64,000 nucleotides of DNA from assembly GCF_034531395.1 (NCBI RefSeq), contig NZ_JARVCO010000002.1, forward strand, positions 682,001 through 746,000, in the 5' to 3' direction. Shown here piece after piece: positions 55,648-64,000 of this stretch. Position numbers and translations under genes: made by a program. The stretch's first letter is position 1; the number at the start of each line of letters is the position of its first letter. The notes below the pieces were generated by a model. That model saw nothing but the letters and a program-made list of their open reading frames with translations. It made no database searches and was not told the DNA's origin. This DNA comes from Pontiella agarivorans. GTDB taxonomy: Bacteria; Verrucomicrobiota; Kiritimatiellia; Kiritimatiellales; Pontiellaceae.

Positions 55648-55777
55648 AGGCGTACGGCTTGACCGTGCGCCTTTTTTATAGACCATTGGATAGGTTGCTG
55701 ATGTTAACGTTTCCATTTAGATTGTTTCTAAATTAGGGGAATATAAAAAAGAGGGTGATTTATGCGACTGGACATCA
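55648..55777 (+). terminator. Strong intrinsic terminator after the last sulfatase
   Basis: AGGCGTACGG (55648-55657) pairs with CCGTGCGCCT (55663-55672; one wobble) around CTTGA, followed by six Ts (to 55677). The hairpin itself ends at 55677. Confidence 0.7.
55685..55715 (+). promoter_or_regulatory. ATTGGATAGG box and cre-like operator upstream of a BNR gene
   Basis: ATTGGATAGG (55685-55694) is followed seven bases later by TGTTAACGTTTCCA (55702-55715), which fits the LacI/CcpA consensus TGxxAACGTTxxCA. The site is about 47 bases upstream of the start at 55762. Confidence 0.55.
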
Positions 55778-58700
55778 ACACAGCACTGGTGTTGTCTGCC
55801 TGTATTTCCATTCAGGCGGCTGTGATTTGGGAAGAGGATTTTGAGGCGGTAGCGGTTGGCACTGTATCCGGTAATAATCAGACGCTTGCGGGATCCGTCG
55901 TTCAGACCGCCAATGGGGCCTCCGGTACCGTGGTGAATGCGGCAACGGATCCGGTTGCGGCCGTAGCTTTTTCGCTGGCTTCGGGAAACTTTTTACGTCT
56001 TTCCTGTGATGATAATGCTTTTGCCGCAATACGTCCTTCATTGAATCCGATTGAATTTGATCCGGTATCAAACACCAATACGTACACCCTGTCATTTGAT
56101 CTCTATCTGCCCTCGGCAGTCGGCATTCCTGTGGGGGATATCCAGCCCCGTTTCAAGTTGAACGGTGCCGGGGGAAACGGCGCTGTCGACGATACGTTTG
56201 CGACCAATACGGCAGGACAGTATCATGTGGTGTATACCGGACTGATTTCTGATTTTATTGCCACGGATGTGGATGAGGCGCGTCCCTTTATTGGAATTGA
56301 TCAGGATGGAACGGTGCTCAATGATTTTCTGTATATTGACAATATCCGTTTTGTTCTAGGCGCTGAGACGCCGCTTTCCAGCGATGCCTGGTTTGAAATG
56401 CTGCGAACGCAGCGGGTGGAGTCTGATCCTTCGATTGTGTGGCGCCAGTTTGGTCCGGGGATGTCGGGGAACAATTATCGCATTTACTGGCATCCGACCG
56501 ATCCGGATGTCGTTTTTCTTGGTCCGAATATGGGCAATGGCTTCCGTTCCGAAGACCGTGGTACGACGTATGAGGGCATTCTTGATTATGATGGGAAAGG
56601 GCATGCGTTTGATGAACGGGGACCGAGTGAAATCAATTCCCCCGATTTTTCGCGGCAGCATCCGGATCTGGGTTTCTGTTCCCGCGAAGCGGAATCAAAA
56701 CTGTATAAAACGACGGATCGGGGAAAAACATGGACCCGTATGACGTCAACCGAACCGGTTTGGGACGGTAAGCGGCTGAACACAATTGCCGTTGCGCCGT
56801 CGAACGATCAGATCTGGTATATTGGATCGGGCGATATCAATGACCGGAATAAATATTTTTTCACGGCGGCACAGCCCCACGGCTACGGCAGTGCATCCGG
56901 GCATGAGGCTAAAATATGGAAAACATCGGATCAGGGCGTAAACTGGAGCGATATCACTCCGGCGGGAATCAATCCGAATGCCTGTATAGTCCGGATTATT
57001 GTTCATCCTGAAGATGCGGATACGGTCTGGGCGGCGACCACGTACGGCCTGTATAAAACCACGGATGGCGGTGTGAGCTGGACGGCGAAAACCGGCACAG
57101 GACTCGATAACGATATCATCCGTTCATTTGATATGCATTATGATGCGTCCTCCGGCGATGTCACCTTATATGCCGTTGATCAGGTGATCTGGGCGGATGC
57201 CGGAAATACAGTAACCAATGCCGGCGGCGGGATTTTCCAGAGTCTGGACGAAGGAGAATCGTGGCAGAATATCAACGGAAATCTCGGAGTGGATATTTCG
57301 GTACTGAAATCCGACTATCAGCTTAAAAAATCGTATTTCAGCGCGCTTGAAAAATGGTTTGGCATTTCTGATGCGGAATCGGTTTATACTGTTTATCCAA
57401 CCAATCTGATGAACAATTTCAGTATGGTTCGGGTTGATCCGAACGATGCCGGGAAAATCTTTATTCTCAACGATTATAAACACTATGGCGGTTCAACGAC
57501 GTTTCGCGGCGGAATGGTCTGGCGGACGGATGACGGCGGCGCACATTGGTATGCCACGCTTCGTAATGGAACCGCCTGGGCGGGAATTCATAAAAGTTAC
57601 TGGGAAGGGCGGGGTACTCCGACCGCACACAATATGTTCCTGCGCGGCCAGAAAAAGTGGGAGCAGCGCGATTCCTATGAGCGCAAGGCCGGTTCGGCCA
57701 TTGAGTTCAATGCCGACGGCTCCATGCTGATGTTTCAGTGGGCAAAAACGCTGGTGGTGTCGCTGGACGGTGGGGATACCTGGGAGGAAATCGATGAAAT
57801 CGAAGTGACCCCGGGTTCGGAAATCTGGGTGGCGGCGGAGAACAGCAATTTGCCGGGGCACGGGCTTAAACAGGATCCGCGTTTCCCGAACACCGTTTTT
57901 CTGCCCAGTGGTGAAAATGATTTCTGGGTTTTGGAACCGGGCGGAGATTCCGTGCGTTCCGGATATCAGGCCGCGCGGCGTGTGGAAATGGGCAGTTCCG
58001 AATATTCCTGTTCGGATGTTGCGATTCACCCAACTGATACCAATATTATTTACACGCTGCAGTTTCGGCAGGCATCGGCCGGGGATCTGCTCAGATCCAC
58101 CGATGGCGGAAAGACGTTTGCGGAGCACGGTGTTGCTTTGGAATGGCCTCCCGGAGAATCGGAAAATACAAGCATCGATCAGCTCTGCCTGACGATACAT
58201 CCGGATGATCCCGATTATATGTTTTTCTGCGTGCCGGATGATGCGGCGGTGCATGGTTATGTCTGGGACCCGCAGATCAGTTTGACGACCGGCGTGCGGC
58301 GAAGTACGGATGGCGGTCTAAACTGGGAATGGGCCAATAACGGACTGCCGTCGGAGGATGTGGTTGGTCTGCGGCTGGATCCGAATAACAGTTCGAATCT
58401 CTATGCCTGCGTATACGGAAACAATGGAGGCCTTTATATTTCCACCGATTATGCGGCATCGTGGTCAAAATATACTAAACTGCCGGAACAGATTTACAGT
58501 GTATCGGATATCCATTTTTCCAATGACGGGAAAATCTATGTTTCCTGCGGGAAACACAGCGATTATGACGTGGATGAAGGCGGGGTCTGGATGAGTGCTG
58601 ATGGCGGTGACTCCTGGACTCAGATTTTTAAAACGCATTGGGCGCGGATGACAAAAACCGCCGTTTATGACCCCGATGTGATTCTGGTGCAGATGAACAG

Positions 58701-59580
58701 CAAGGGAGCATCCGATATTCAGAATCCGGGAACCTATCTTTCTAAAGACGGAGGTTTGAGCTGGATTAAAATCAATACCGGCAATCCGCAGTCGGACCGC
58801 GTGAATGATATCGCCATCGATCAGGTGGTTCGCGACCGCTATTATGTTTCAACTCAGGGATGCGGTTGGCTGCGCGGTGATCTGGTGGACACAAATAATG
58901 CGGCACCGGTTTTTGTCCGGACGCCGATCGTTCATTCCAATGCGGTCCCGGAGGTATTGTATTCCGATTCGCTGAACGGGGAAGCTTCGGATCCGAACGG
59001 GGATGCGATTGATTATTCATTAACGCTTGGTCCGGACTGGGTCAGTGTGGCGGCGGACGGTGCGCTCAATGTTTTCCCGCCCGCCGGTGCAGTGGGCCGA
59101 TATCTCTGCCAGATTCAGGCGGATGACGCTGCAGGCATGAGTTCGCGTGAAACCCTGTATGTGACGGTCAGCACAAATGCATCGGCTTATTTTGCATCCT
59201 GGTTGCGGGACTATCCAGGCATTGGAATTCAGGACGGTACAGTCGACGACCCGGACCTCGACGGACTGGATAATCTGCATGAATATGCTTTCGGCGGAAA
59301 TCCAGCGGAAGCTGATGTCCCTGCGGGGATCGTTCCAACCTTTGGAACGGGATCTTCCGGCCTTGAATATGTTTACCGGCGAAGAAAAGACGCCGAAGTC
59401 CGCGGACTGGTCTATACGTTGCAAACGACAACCAACCTGATGTCCGGAAGCTGGACGAATTCGGGATATACGGTCGGAGGAGTCGGCGATCTTACCGATT
59501 ATTTCGATGCGGTTACCAACTCGGTTTCCGCGGCCGACGCCGCACGTTTTCTGCGTCTTGAACTTAAATGGTCCGAATAA
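55762..59580 (+). CDS. Giant secreted BNR/Asp-box protein with Ig-like and C-terminal modules
   Basis: 1272 residues. Order: Sec leader; 'EDFEG' module (VIWEEDFEAVAVGTVSGNN, to about residue 200); propeller beginning RVESDPSIVWRQFGPGMSG; a cadherin/He_PIG-like domain (NAAPVFVRTPIVHSNAVPE to the ETLYVTVS strand, about 1050-1140); and the C-terminal module (WLRDYPGIGIQDGTVDDPD, LDNLHEYAFGGNP, ending FLRLELKWSE). About twelve Asp-boxes are seen (TTDRGKTW, TTDGGVSW, SLDGGDTW, STDGGKTF, SADGGDSW, SKDGGLSW). The family block is altered here (GSEIWVAAENSNLPGH). It is the longest gene in the window, preceded by a cre-like site. Function is unknown; a GH74-like or binding role is possible. Confidence 0.8.
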   Translation: MRLDINTALVLSACISIQAAVIWEEDFEAVAVGTVSGNNQTLAGSVVQTANGASGTVVNAATDPVAAVAFSLASGNFLRLSCDDNAFAAIRPSLNPIEFDPVSNTNTYTLSFDLYLPSAVGIPVGDIQPRFKLNGAGGNGAVDDTFATNTAGQYHVVYTGLISDFIATDVDEARPFIGIDQDGTVLNDFLYIDNIRFVLGAETPLSSDAWFEMLRTQRVESDPSIVWRQFGPGMSGNNYRIYWHPTDPDVVFLGPNMGNGFRSEDRGTTYEGILDYDGKGHAFDERGPSEINSPDFSRQHPDLGFCSREAESKLYKTTDRGKTWTRMTSTEPVWDGKRLNTIAVAPSNDQIWYIGSGDINDRNKYFFTAAQPHGYGSASGHEAKIWKTSDQGVNWSDITPAGINPNACIVRIIVHPEDADTVWAATTYGLYKTTDGGVSWTAKTGTGLDNDIIRSFDMHYDASSGDVTLYAVDQVIWADAGNTVTNAGGGIFQSLDEGESWQNINGNLGVDISVLKSDYQLKKSYFSALEKWFGISDAESVYTVYPTNLMNNFSMVRVDPNDAGKIFILNDYKHYGGSTTFRGGMVWRTDDGGAHWYATLRNGTAWAGIHKSYWEGRGTPTAHNMFLRGQKKWEQRDSYERKAGSAIEFNADGSMLMFQWAKTLVVSLDGGDTWEEIDEIEVTPGSEIWVAAENSNLPGHGLKQDPRFPNTVFLPSGENDFWVLEPGGDSVRSGYQAARRVEMGSSEYSCSDVAIHPTDTNIIYTLQFRQASAGDLLRSTDGGKTFAEHGVALEWPPGESENTSIDQLCLTIHPDDPDYMFFCVPDDAAVHGYVWDPQISLTTGVRRSTDGGLNWEWANNGLPSEDVVGLRLDPNNSSNLYACVYGNNGGLYISTDYAASWSKYTKLPEQIYSVSDIHFSNDGKIYVSCGKHSDYDVDEGGVWMSADGGDSWTQIFKTHWARMTKTAVYDPDVILVQMNSKGASDIQNPGTYLSKDGGLSWIKINTGNPQSDRVNDIAIDQVVRDRYYVSTQGCGWLRGDLVDTNNAAPVFVRTPIVHSNAVPEVLYSDSLNGEASDPNGDAIDYSLTLGPDWVSVAADGALNVFPPAGAVGRYLCQIQADDAAGMSSRETLYVTVSTNASAYFASWLRDYPGIGIQDGTVDDPDLDGLDNLHEYAFGGNPAEADVPAGIVPTFGTGSSGLEYVYRRRKDAEVRGLVYTLQTTTNLMSGSWTNSGYTVGGVGDLTDYFDAVTNSVSAADAARFLRLELKWSE

Positions 59581-59611
59581 ATTCAGGTTTTTTGAAAATA
59601 GAACCTATTCT

Positions 59612-59635
59612 ATTGGATAGATGTGAACGTAAACA
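59612..59635 (+). promoter_or_regulatory. ATTGGATAG box and cre-like operator upstream of a BNR gene
   Basis: ATTGGATAG (59612-59620) abuts TGTGAACGTAAACA (59622-59635), which fits TGxxAACGTxxxCA. It lies about 100 bases upstream of the start at 59733, a greater distance than the other sites. Confidence 0.5.
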
Positions 59636-59732
59636 TCATGTACTAAATCTAACAAACCATATATACTGGTGTTCACTGGATAGCGGCGCATGCATATGCC
59701 GTTTGTGATGTCGGAAAATAAAGAGGGTTTAT

Positions 59733-62700
59733 ATGAAGACGGTGAGTTTGGCATTTTTATCGGTCATGATCTGTGTTGACGTTTTGGCACAGGTAATCTG
59801 GAGCGAAGACTTTGAGGGAGCAGCTGTGGGCGAAACCTCCGGAAATAATCAAACGCTGGCGGGTACGGTTGTTCAGACGGCTAACACGGGGAGCGGCGTG
59901 ATTGTGGACGCAGCAACGGATGCTTCGGCAGCGACGGCTTTTACGCTGGCATCCGGCCGATTTCTTCGGCTTTCAACCGGTGATAATGCATTTTCCGCTT
60001 TGCGTTCTTCTTCAAAACTTACATTTGACCGGCTTTCACCCACCAATACGTATGTTTTCTCGTTTGATATTTATATTCCGGTGGAGCTGGGTGTGGCGGT
60101 TGGAGACATTCAGCCGCGTTTCAAGCTCAGCGATGTTGGCGGAAACGGGCCGACGGATTCGAGTTTGGCCACGCTGAGCGCGGGACAGCATCATATTGAG
60201 TATACCGGCACAATTGATGATTTTATCGGAACGGATGTAAATGAGGCTTATCCGTTTATCGGGATTGATCAGAATTCGACCGTTTTGAACAACTATCTTT
60301 ATATCGACAATATTTATTTTGAACTGGCACCGGAAGGGGTCATGCCGTTGCCATCGCTGAATACCGCCTGGTTCGATACCTTGAAGAGTGAGGTTGTCTT
60401 ATCCTCCCCGCTGGTAAAATGGCAGCATTTCGGGCCGGGCATGTCCGGCTATATCGATAAATTCTGGATCAATAACGGAGATCCGGACTGTATGTATGAT
60501 CAGCTCGATATGGGCAATGGTCACGTTACACTGAATCGCGGTGAATACTGGCATACGTATAAGGACACTGATGGCAACGGTCTTCCCGGCGGAATCACCG
60601 GAATTGAATTTTCCTATCAGAATCCGGATTTCGGGCTGATGATGGCGAAAGAGGGAATTTATTCCACAACCAATCGCGGGCTGAACTGGGATTTTGTTCT
60701 GGATATTGAAAGCAATAATTCGCAGATGCACAGTGTGCTTACGGTGGATCCGAACAATGATCAGGTCTGGTACATCGGTGCGGGCCAGCATTGGATGATT
60801 AAATCCACCCATTGGACTAAAGACGGACTTCATTATTCCAACGATGGAAATTATTCCGCCGGATATATTCGTAAATCCATCGATGGCGGATTGACCTGGT
60901 CGAAAATTAATTTTCCTAACGGAGATGAAGATTTCAGTAAAATTGTTGTGGACCCTAGGAACTCCGACGTGGTTTTCGCCGCCTGCCAGTATGGATTGTT
61001 CAAAAGCACGGACGGCGGTGCGAACTGGACTCTGCTCAGCGGGGGCGGACTGACCGCAAACCCGCCGCGCGATCTCGGATTCTATTACGATGGAGCTGAT
61101 GAATTTCTGCTCTATTATCTCGCCGTTACAGGATATGAAATCTCCGGATCTGAGATTCAGACCACGGGGGGGATTTACCGCAGCGCGGACGGCGGGGCCA
61201 GCTGGGAAAATCTGACCGGGGATCTGGGGATTGATCTGTCACAGATCAGCAGTTGGGGGTATCGCGATAAATTCAGGCGGGCGGTGCTGTGGTGGAATAA
61301 ACTGACAATGTCGTACAATGATTTTTATGCGGCTTATGATGAACCCACGAACACCTTCAGTCAGTTTACCCGGATTGCCGTTGACCCGACCAATAAGGAC
61401 CGGATTTATCTGTCCCATAATTACAAGCACGACTATGCGTTTCCGCCGGGAAATATCTGGATGACGGAAAACGGCGGGACCAACTGGTTCGCCGCGGCCC
61501 GCGAAGGGCAGTACTGGGTGAACGGCGTGGATTCAGATTACTGGAACGCCCGGGCCATTCAACCGATGGGAGCCAATGTGCAGATGGCCCATGTTCACCG
61601 GGAACACTATGAGCATGACAATACCCAGTCCGGCCCGCGCTTTGTTTTTTGTAATCAGCTTGGTGAAGTCTACACCTGTTTTGCCCAGCAGATGATGCGC
61701 TCGACCGATCATGGTGAAACCTGGAAGCAGATTGATGACGATGAAACCGTGCCGGGTTCAGGCCATTGGGTGGGCCGGGGAAACAGCAATCTGCCGGGCG
61801 AAACCTTCTGTCTGGAAACCGCAACGCCGGGCACCTATCTCTGGGGTAGTGGCGAGCATGGCCTTTGGCGGAATACCGACGACGGCGATCTGGTTTATCC
61901 GGGAGCAATTGCGGTGGAGCAGCTTACCGGGCAGAGTATTTCCGATAACAGTGCTCTTTCCATTTCAACCATCGCATCGGATCCGCAGAACCGGAATCAT
62001 GTATATATGATTCCTTTCCGGCAGGATTATAAAGGACAACTGCTGTTTTCCGATAACGGCGGCGATACCTGGAATTCAGTTTCCGCTCTGATCAGTTTTC
62101 CGGGCGGAAATGACGTGCTTAATTTCCGGTCATTAATGATCGATCATCAGAATTCAGATCAGATCTATTTCTGTATTCCTTTTTCTGAATGGGCCCGCTG
62201 GTCGGGTAATTTTGTGAATAACGGGCGCCAGTTCGGTGACGGGTCTGATGCATTCCCGCATGGTATTTATAAATCCACTGACGGCGGCTTGAGTTTCAGC
62301 ACAATCACGAACGGTCTTCCGGCCGGTTGCAGCGTCTATCGCATGGCGATGGATCCGGCGGATTCCCAGACGATTTTTGCCGCTTTGAACGAAACGCATA
62401 ACGGACTGGCGGGCGGGCTGTATAAAACCACGAATGGCGGAGCAAACTGGCAGTCGGTGGACATTCCTCCCGGCATTCGGAGTGTGAACAATGTGAAATT
62501 CCATTCAAACGGAAATATCTATATCGCCTGTGGAGATTATAACGGAACGACCGGCGGCGGATACGTGAGTCAGGATGGCGGGGCAACGTGGCATCTGTTG
62601 TTTGATATGCCGTATCTGCGATATTTTGAAGCATCGGAAGCGGATCCCGATGTGGTGGTGGCCTGCGTTCATAAAAACACCTTGGTGGGACAGCGTAATC

Positions 62701-63236
62701 CCGGAGGATACGTTTCTGTGAATGGCGGGGCAAACTGGTTTAAAATCAACAACCGTCATGGACAGCCGGATGGTATCCGTAAAATTCAGCCGGATCCGCA
62801 TGATCCGGATATTCTGTGGATGTGTCTGCATGGTACCGGTTTCTTCCGGGCCGACATCTCCGGCCTGCGCACCGAAACGGCCCCGGAACCGTTATTCTGG
62901 GACTGGATGAAAGAACAGGATCAGAAAAGTATGTTTGCAGATTTTGATGCAGATAGTTTTGACAGTCGGGAGGAATACATCATCGGCTCTGATCCAGCGG
63001 ACACCACATCGGCTTTTACCATTGCTTTATCTTCAGGCATTGGAGCACAAAATGGAAGTGAGGTGCTTTTTGAAACCACCGAAAACCGGTTGTATGACAT
63101 TGATGTTTCCGAAGACCTTTTATCGGGCTGGGATGTGTGGAAAGAAAATATTCCAGGGACAGGAAATACCGTGATCATTGAAGACCCAGAAGTGGTGACA
63201 AACCGGTTCTATCGTGTGCGCGTAAAATTGGATTAA
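59733..63236 (+). CDS. Giant secreted BNR/Asp-box protein, near-colinear paralogue of the 8137 gene
   Basis: 1167 residues. Sec leader; 'EDFEG' module (VIWSEDFEGAAVGETSGNN); propeller from WQHFGPGMSGYIDKFW; C-terminal module (WDWMKEQDQKSMFADFDADS, SREEYIIGSDPADTT, ending FYRVRVKLD). About eleven Asp-box motifs (SIDGGLTW, STDGGANW, SADGGASW, TENGGTNW, STDHGETW, SQDGGATW). Whole stretches such as GNIWMTENGGTNWFAAAREG and GSGHWVGRGNSNLPGE are identical or almost so in 8137, 50 kb away, so one is a dispersed duplicate. AAAGAGGGTTTAT precedes the ATG. Likely substrate is the same as for 8137. Confidence 0.82.
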   Translation: MKTVSLAFLSVMICVDVLAQVIWSEDFEGAAVGETSGNNQTLAGTVVQTANTGSGVIVDAATDASAATAFTLASGRFLRLSTGDNAFSALRSSSKLTFDRLSPTNTYVFSFDIYIPVELGVAVGDIQPRFKLSDVGGNGPTDSSLATLSAGQHHIEYTGTIDDFIGTDVNEAYPFIGIDQNSTVLNNYLYIDNIYFELAPEGVMPLPSLNTAWFDTLKSEVVLSSPLVKWQHFGPGMSGYIDKFWINNGDPDCMYDQLDMGNGHVTLNRGEYWHTYKDTDGNGLPGGITGIEFSYQNPDFGLMMAKEGIYSTTNRGLNWDFVLDIESNNSQMHSVLTVDPNNDQVWYIGAGQHWMIKSTHWTKDGLHYSNDGNYSAGYIRKSIDGGLTWSKINFPNGDEDFSKIVVDPRNSDVVFAACQYGLFKSTDGGANWTLLSGGGLTANPPRDLGFYYDGADEFLLYYLAVTGYEISGSEIQTTGGIYRSADGGASWENLTGDLGIDLSQISSWGYRDKFRRAVLWWNKLTMSYNDFYAAYDEPTNTFSQFTRIAVDPTNKDRIYLSHNYKHDYAFPPGNIWMTENGGTNWFAAAREGQYWVNGVDSDYWNARAIQPMGANVQMAHVHREHYEHDNTQSGPRFVFCNQLGEVYTCFAQQMMRSTDHGETWKQIDDDETVPGSGHWVGRGNSNLPGETFCLETATPGTYLWGSGEHGLWRNTDDGDLVYPGAIAVEQLTGQSISDNSALSISTIASDPQNRNHVYMIPFRQDYKGQLLFSDNGGDTWNSVSALISFPGGNDVLNFRSLMIDHQNSDQIYFCIPFSEWARWSGNFVNNGRQFGDGSDAFPHGIYKSTDGGLSFSTITNGLPAGCSVYRMAMDPADSQTIFAALNETHNGLAGGLYKTTNGGANWQSVDIPPGIRSVNNVKFHSNGNIYIACGDYNGTTGGGYVSQDGGATWHLLFDMPYLRYFEASEADPDVVVACVHKNTLVGQRNPGGYVSVNGGANWFKINNRHGQPDGIRKIQPDPHDPDILWMCLHGTGFFRADISGLRTETAPEPLFWDWMKEQDQKSMFADFDADSFDSREEYIIGSDPADTTSAFTIALSSGIGAQNGSEVLFETTENRLYDIDVSEDLLSGWDVWKENIPGTGNTVIIEDPEVVTNRFYRVRVKLD

Positions 63237-63280
63237 GATAAACCTTTTGGACAGGTGACCCGTATGGTATCTGATATTAT

Positions 63281-63292
63281 GTTAACGTTAAC
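63281..63292 (+). promoter_or_regulatory. Perfect palindromic operator upstream of the TonB-like gene
   Basis: GTTAACGTTAAC is a perfect 12-base palindrome centred on CG, typical of LacI-family operators, 20 bases upstream of the start at 63313. CTTTTGGACAGG at about 63244 resembles the ATTGGATAGG box. Confidence 0.6.
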
Positions 63293-63312
63293 TAATCGGA
63301 GAGGTAGAGTTG

Positions 63313-64000
63313 ATGCGAGACAAGAATAAAAAGCTAAAGGTGAATAAGGGCGGGCCAAGTGGTTTTGTTCTCAGTTTACTTATTCATGCGGCAGCTTTTT
63401 CCCTAGCCGGTTTACTGGTTGTTTTCAGTGTTGTTCAGAAAGAGGAAAAGAAATTTGTTCCTCCGAAGCCGGTTGATCGGCCGAAAATGAAGCTGAAGAA
63501 ACCGAAAGTGAAGGTTAAAAAATCGGCCAAGCCGAGATCGACAACCCGTATTGTCACAAAAGTGCAAAAAGCCAGTATGCCGGACATTCAGCTTCCGGAA
63601 ATGAGCGGTATTGGCGACGGACTGGTGGGGGATATTGGCGGATTCGATATCATGCCCAATCTGGCTGATGTTACTATTTTCGGTTCGGGGCAAAGTATCG
63701 GGAATGATTTTGTCGGCACATTTTATGATACAAAGCGGTTTCGCAGTGGGTCTGACAATGCGGGCATAAGCCGAGAAGAAACCATTCAGGCGATCTTGAG
63801 TTTCATGAAAAGAGGGTGGCAGCCGTCTGCCTTCAGTAAATATTATAAATCCCCTAAAAAGCTTTATACCACCACGTTTATGTTTCCTCAGGTACCTGCC
63901 ACGGTGGGCCCCGAGGCCTTCGGCGAAAAAGATATTCCGGGATACGGCTGGATCGCGCACTACAAAGGGCAGTTGGTCTATCCGGAGGACGCCCGTATTC
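63313..64000 (+). CDS. TonB-like envelope protein (3' end outside window)
   Basis: About 229 residues are visible. A short basic N-terminus is followed by one membrane helix, SGFVLSLLIHAAAFSLAGLL, with a histidine placed as in TonB (SLLIH). A long K/P-rich segment follows (VPPKPVDRPKMKLKKPKVKV), the usual rigid periplasmic spacer of TonB. Residues about 95-229 (MPDIQLPEMSGIGDGLVGDI onward) are unlike classical TonB and resemble no domain I recognise; FYDTKRFRSGSDNAGISREE and DIPGYGWIAHYKGQLVYPED are landmarks. It may drive outer-membrane uptake or be an envelope protein with a TonB-like anchor. GAGAGGTAGAG lies before the ATG. Confidence 0.65.
   Translation, partial: MRDKNKKLKVNKGGPSGFVLSLLIHAAAFSLAGLLVVFSVVQKEEKKFVPPKPVDRPKMKLKKPKVKVKKSAKPRSTTRIVTKVQKASMPDIQLPEMSGIGDGLVGDIGGFDIMPNLADVTIFGSGQSIGNDFVGTFYDTKRFRSGSDNAGISREETIQAILSFMKRGWQPSAFSKYYKSPKKLYTTTFMFPQVPATVGPEAFGEKDIPGYGWIAHYKGQLVYPEDARI

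Overview
The window reads as part of a large polysaccharide-utilisation region from an anaerobic, probably marine bacterium of the Planctomycetes-Verrucomicrobia-Chlamydiae superphylum, most likely a Kiritimatiellota of the Pontiella type. The grounds are ten formylglycine-type sulfatases, many single secreted glycoside hydrolases with Sec leaders, Tat-exported Gfo/Idh/MocA oxidoreductases next to DUF1080 proteins, a PEP-CTERM protein, NarL-type sensor kinases with large extracytoplasmic domains, and no SusC/SusD pair. The assignment is inference; there is no rRNA, tRNA or housekeeping gene to confirm it. No CRISPR array, insertion sequence or phage gene was seen.

Layout. 1-1310: the C-terminal end of a secreted modular protein, then a PEP-CTERM protein. 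1437-17124: a plus-strand block with an oxidoreductase, sulfatase, DUF1080 protein, beta-propeller hydrolase, second sulfatase, large BNR/Asp-box protein, sialate O-acetylesterase-like protein, second BNR protein and beta-helix protein. 17303-20055: a minus-strand sensor kinase/response regulator pair. 20171-25002: an Fn3/propeller hydrolase and a DUF5703 protein. 25023-27481: an AraC regulator divergent from a GH29 alpha-L-fucosidase. 27757-36617: five sulfatases in a row. 36713-39339: a second minus-strand kinase/regulator pair, with a discoidin-like sensor region. 39536-47368: a modular LamG-like protein, a GH127-type enzyme, a sulfatase and a GH50 beta-agarase-like enzyme. 47505-55619: a second oxidoreductase/DUF1080 pair, a decayed sulfatase fragment, a GH2 enzyme and two sulfatases. 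55762-63236: two very large BNR proteins. 63313-end: the start of a TonB-like protein.

How the genes fit together (inference). Nearly every product carries an export signal. Sulfatases would remove sulfate esters, the acetylesterase would remove acetyl groups, and GH29, GH127, GH2, GH50, the propeller hydrolases and the beta-helix protein would cut fucose-, arabinose- and galactose-type linkages in a sulfated algal polysaccharide (fucoidan, agar or carrageenan type). The two Gfo/Idh-DUF1080 pairs suggest an added redox route in which a sugar is oxidised to a 3-keto form and the glycosidic bond is then broken. Two kinase/regulator pairs, an AraC protein and a set of LacI/CcpA-like operator palindromes suggest layered sugar-responsive control.

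The most unusual material is a family of modular proteins that mix a shared ~185-residue N-terminal module, a BNR propeller and a shared C-terminal module; cre-like palindromes in front of two of the BNR genes, the TonB-like gene and one sulfatase operon; and the in-frame remnant of an eleventh sulfatase.
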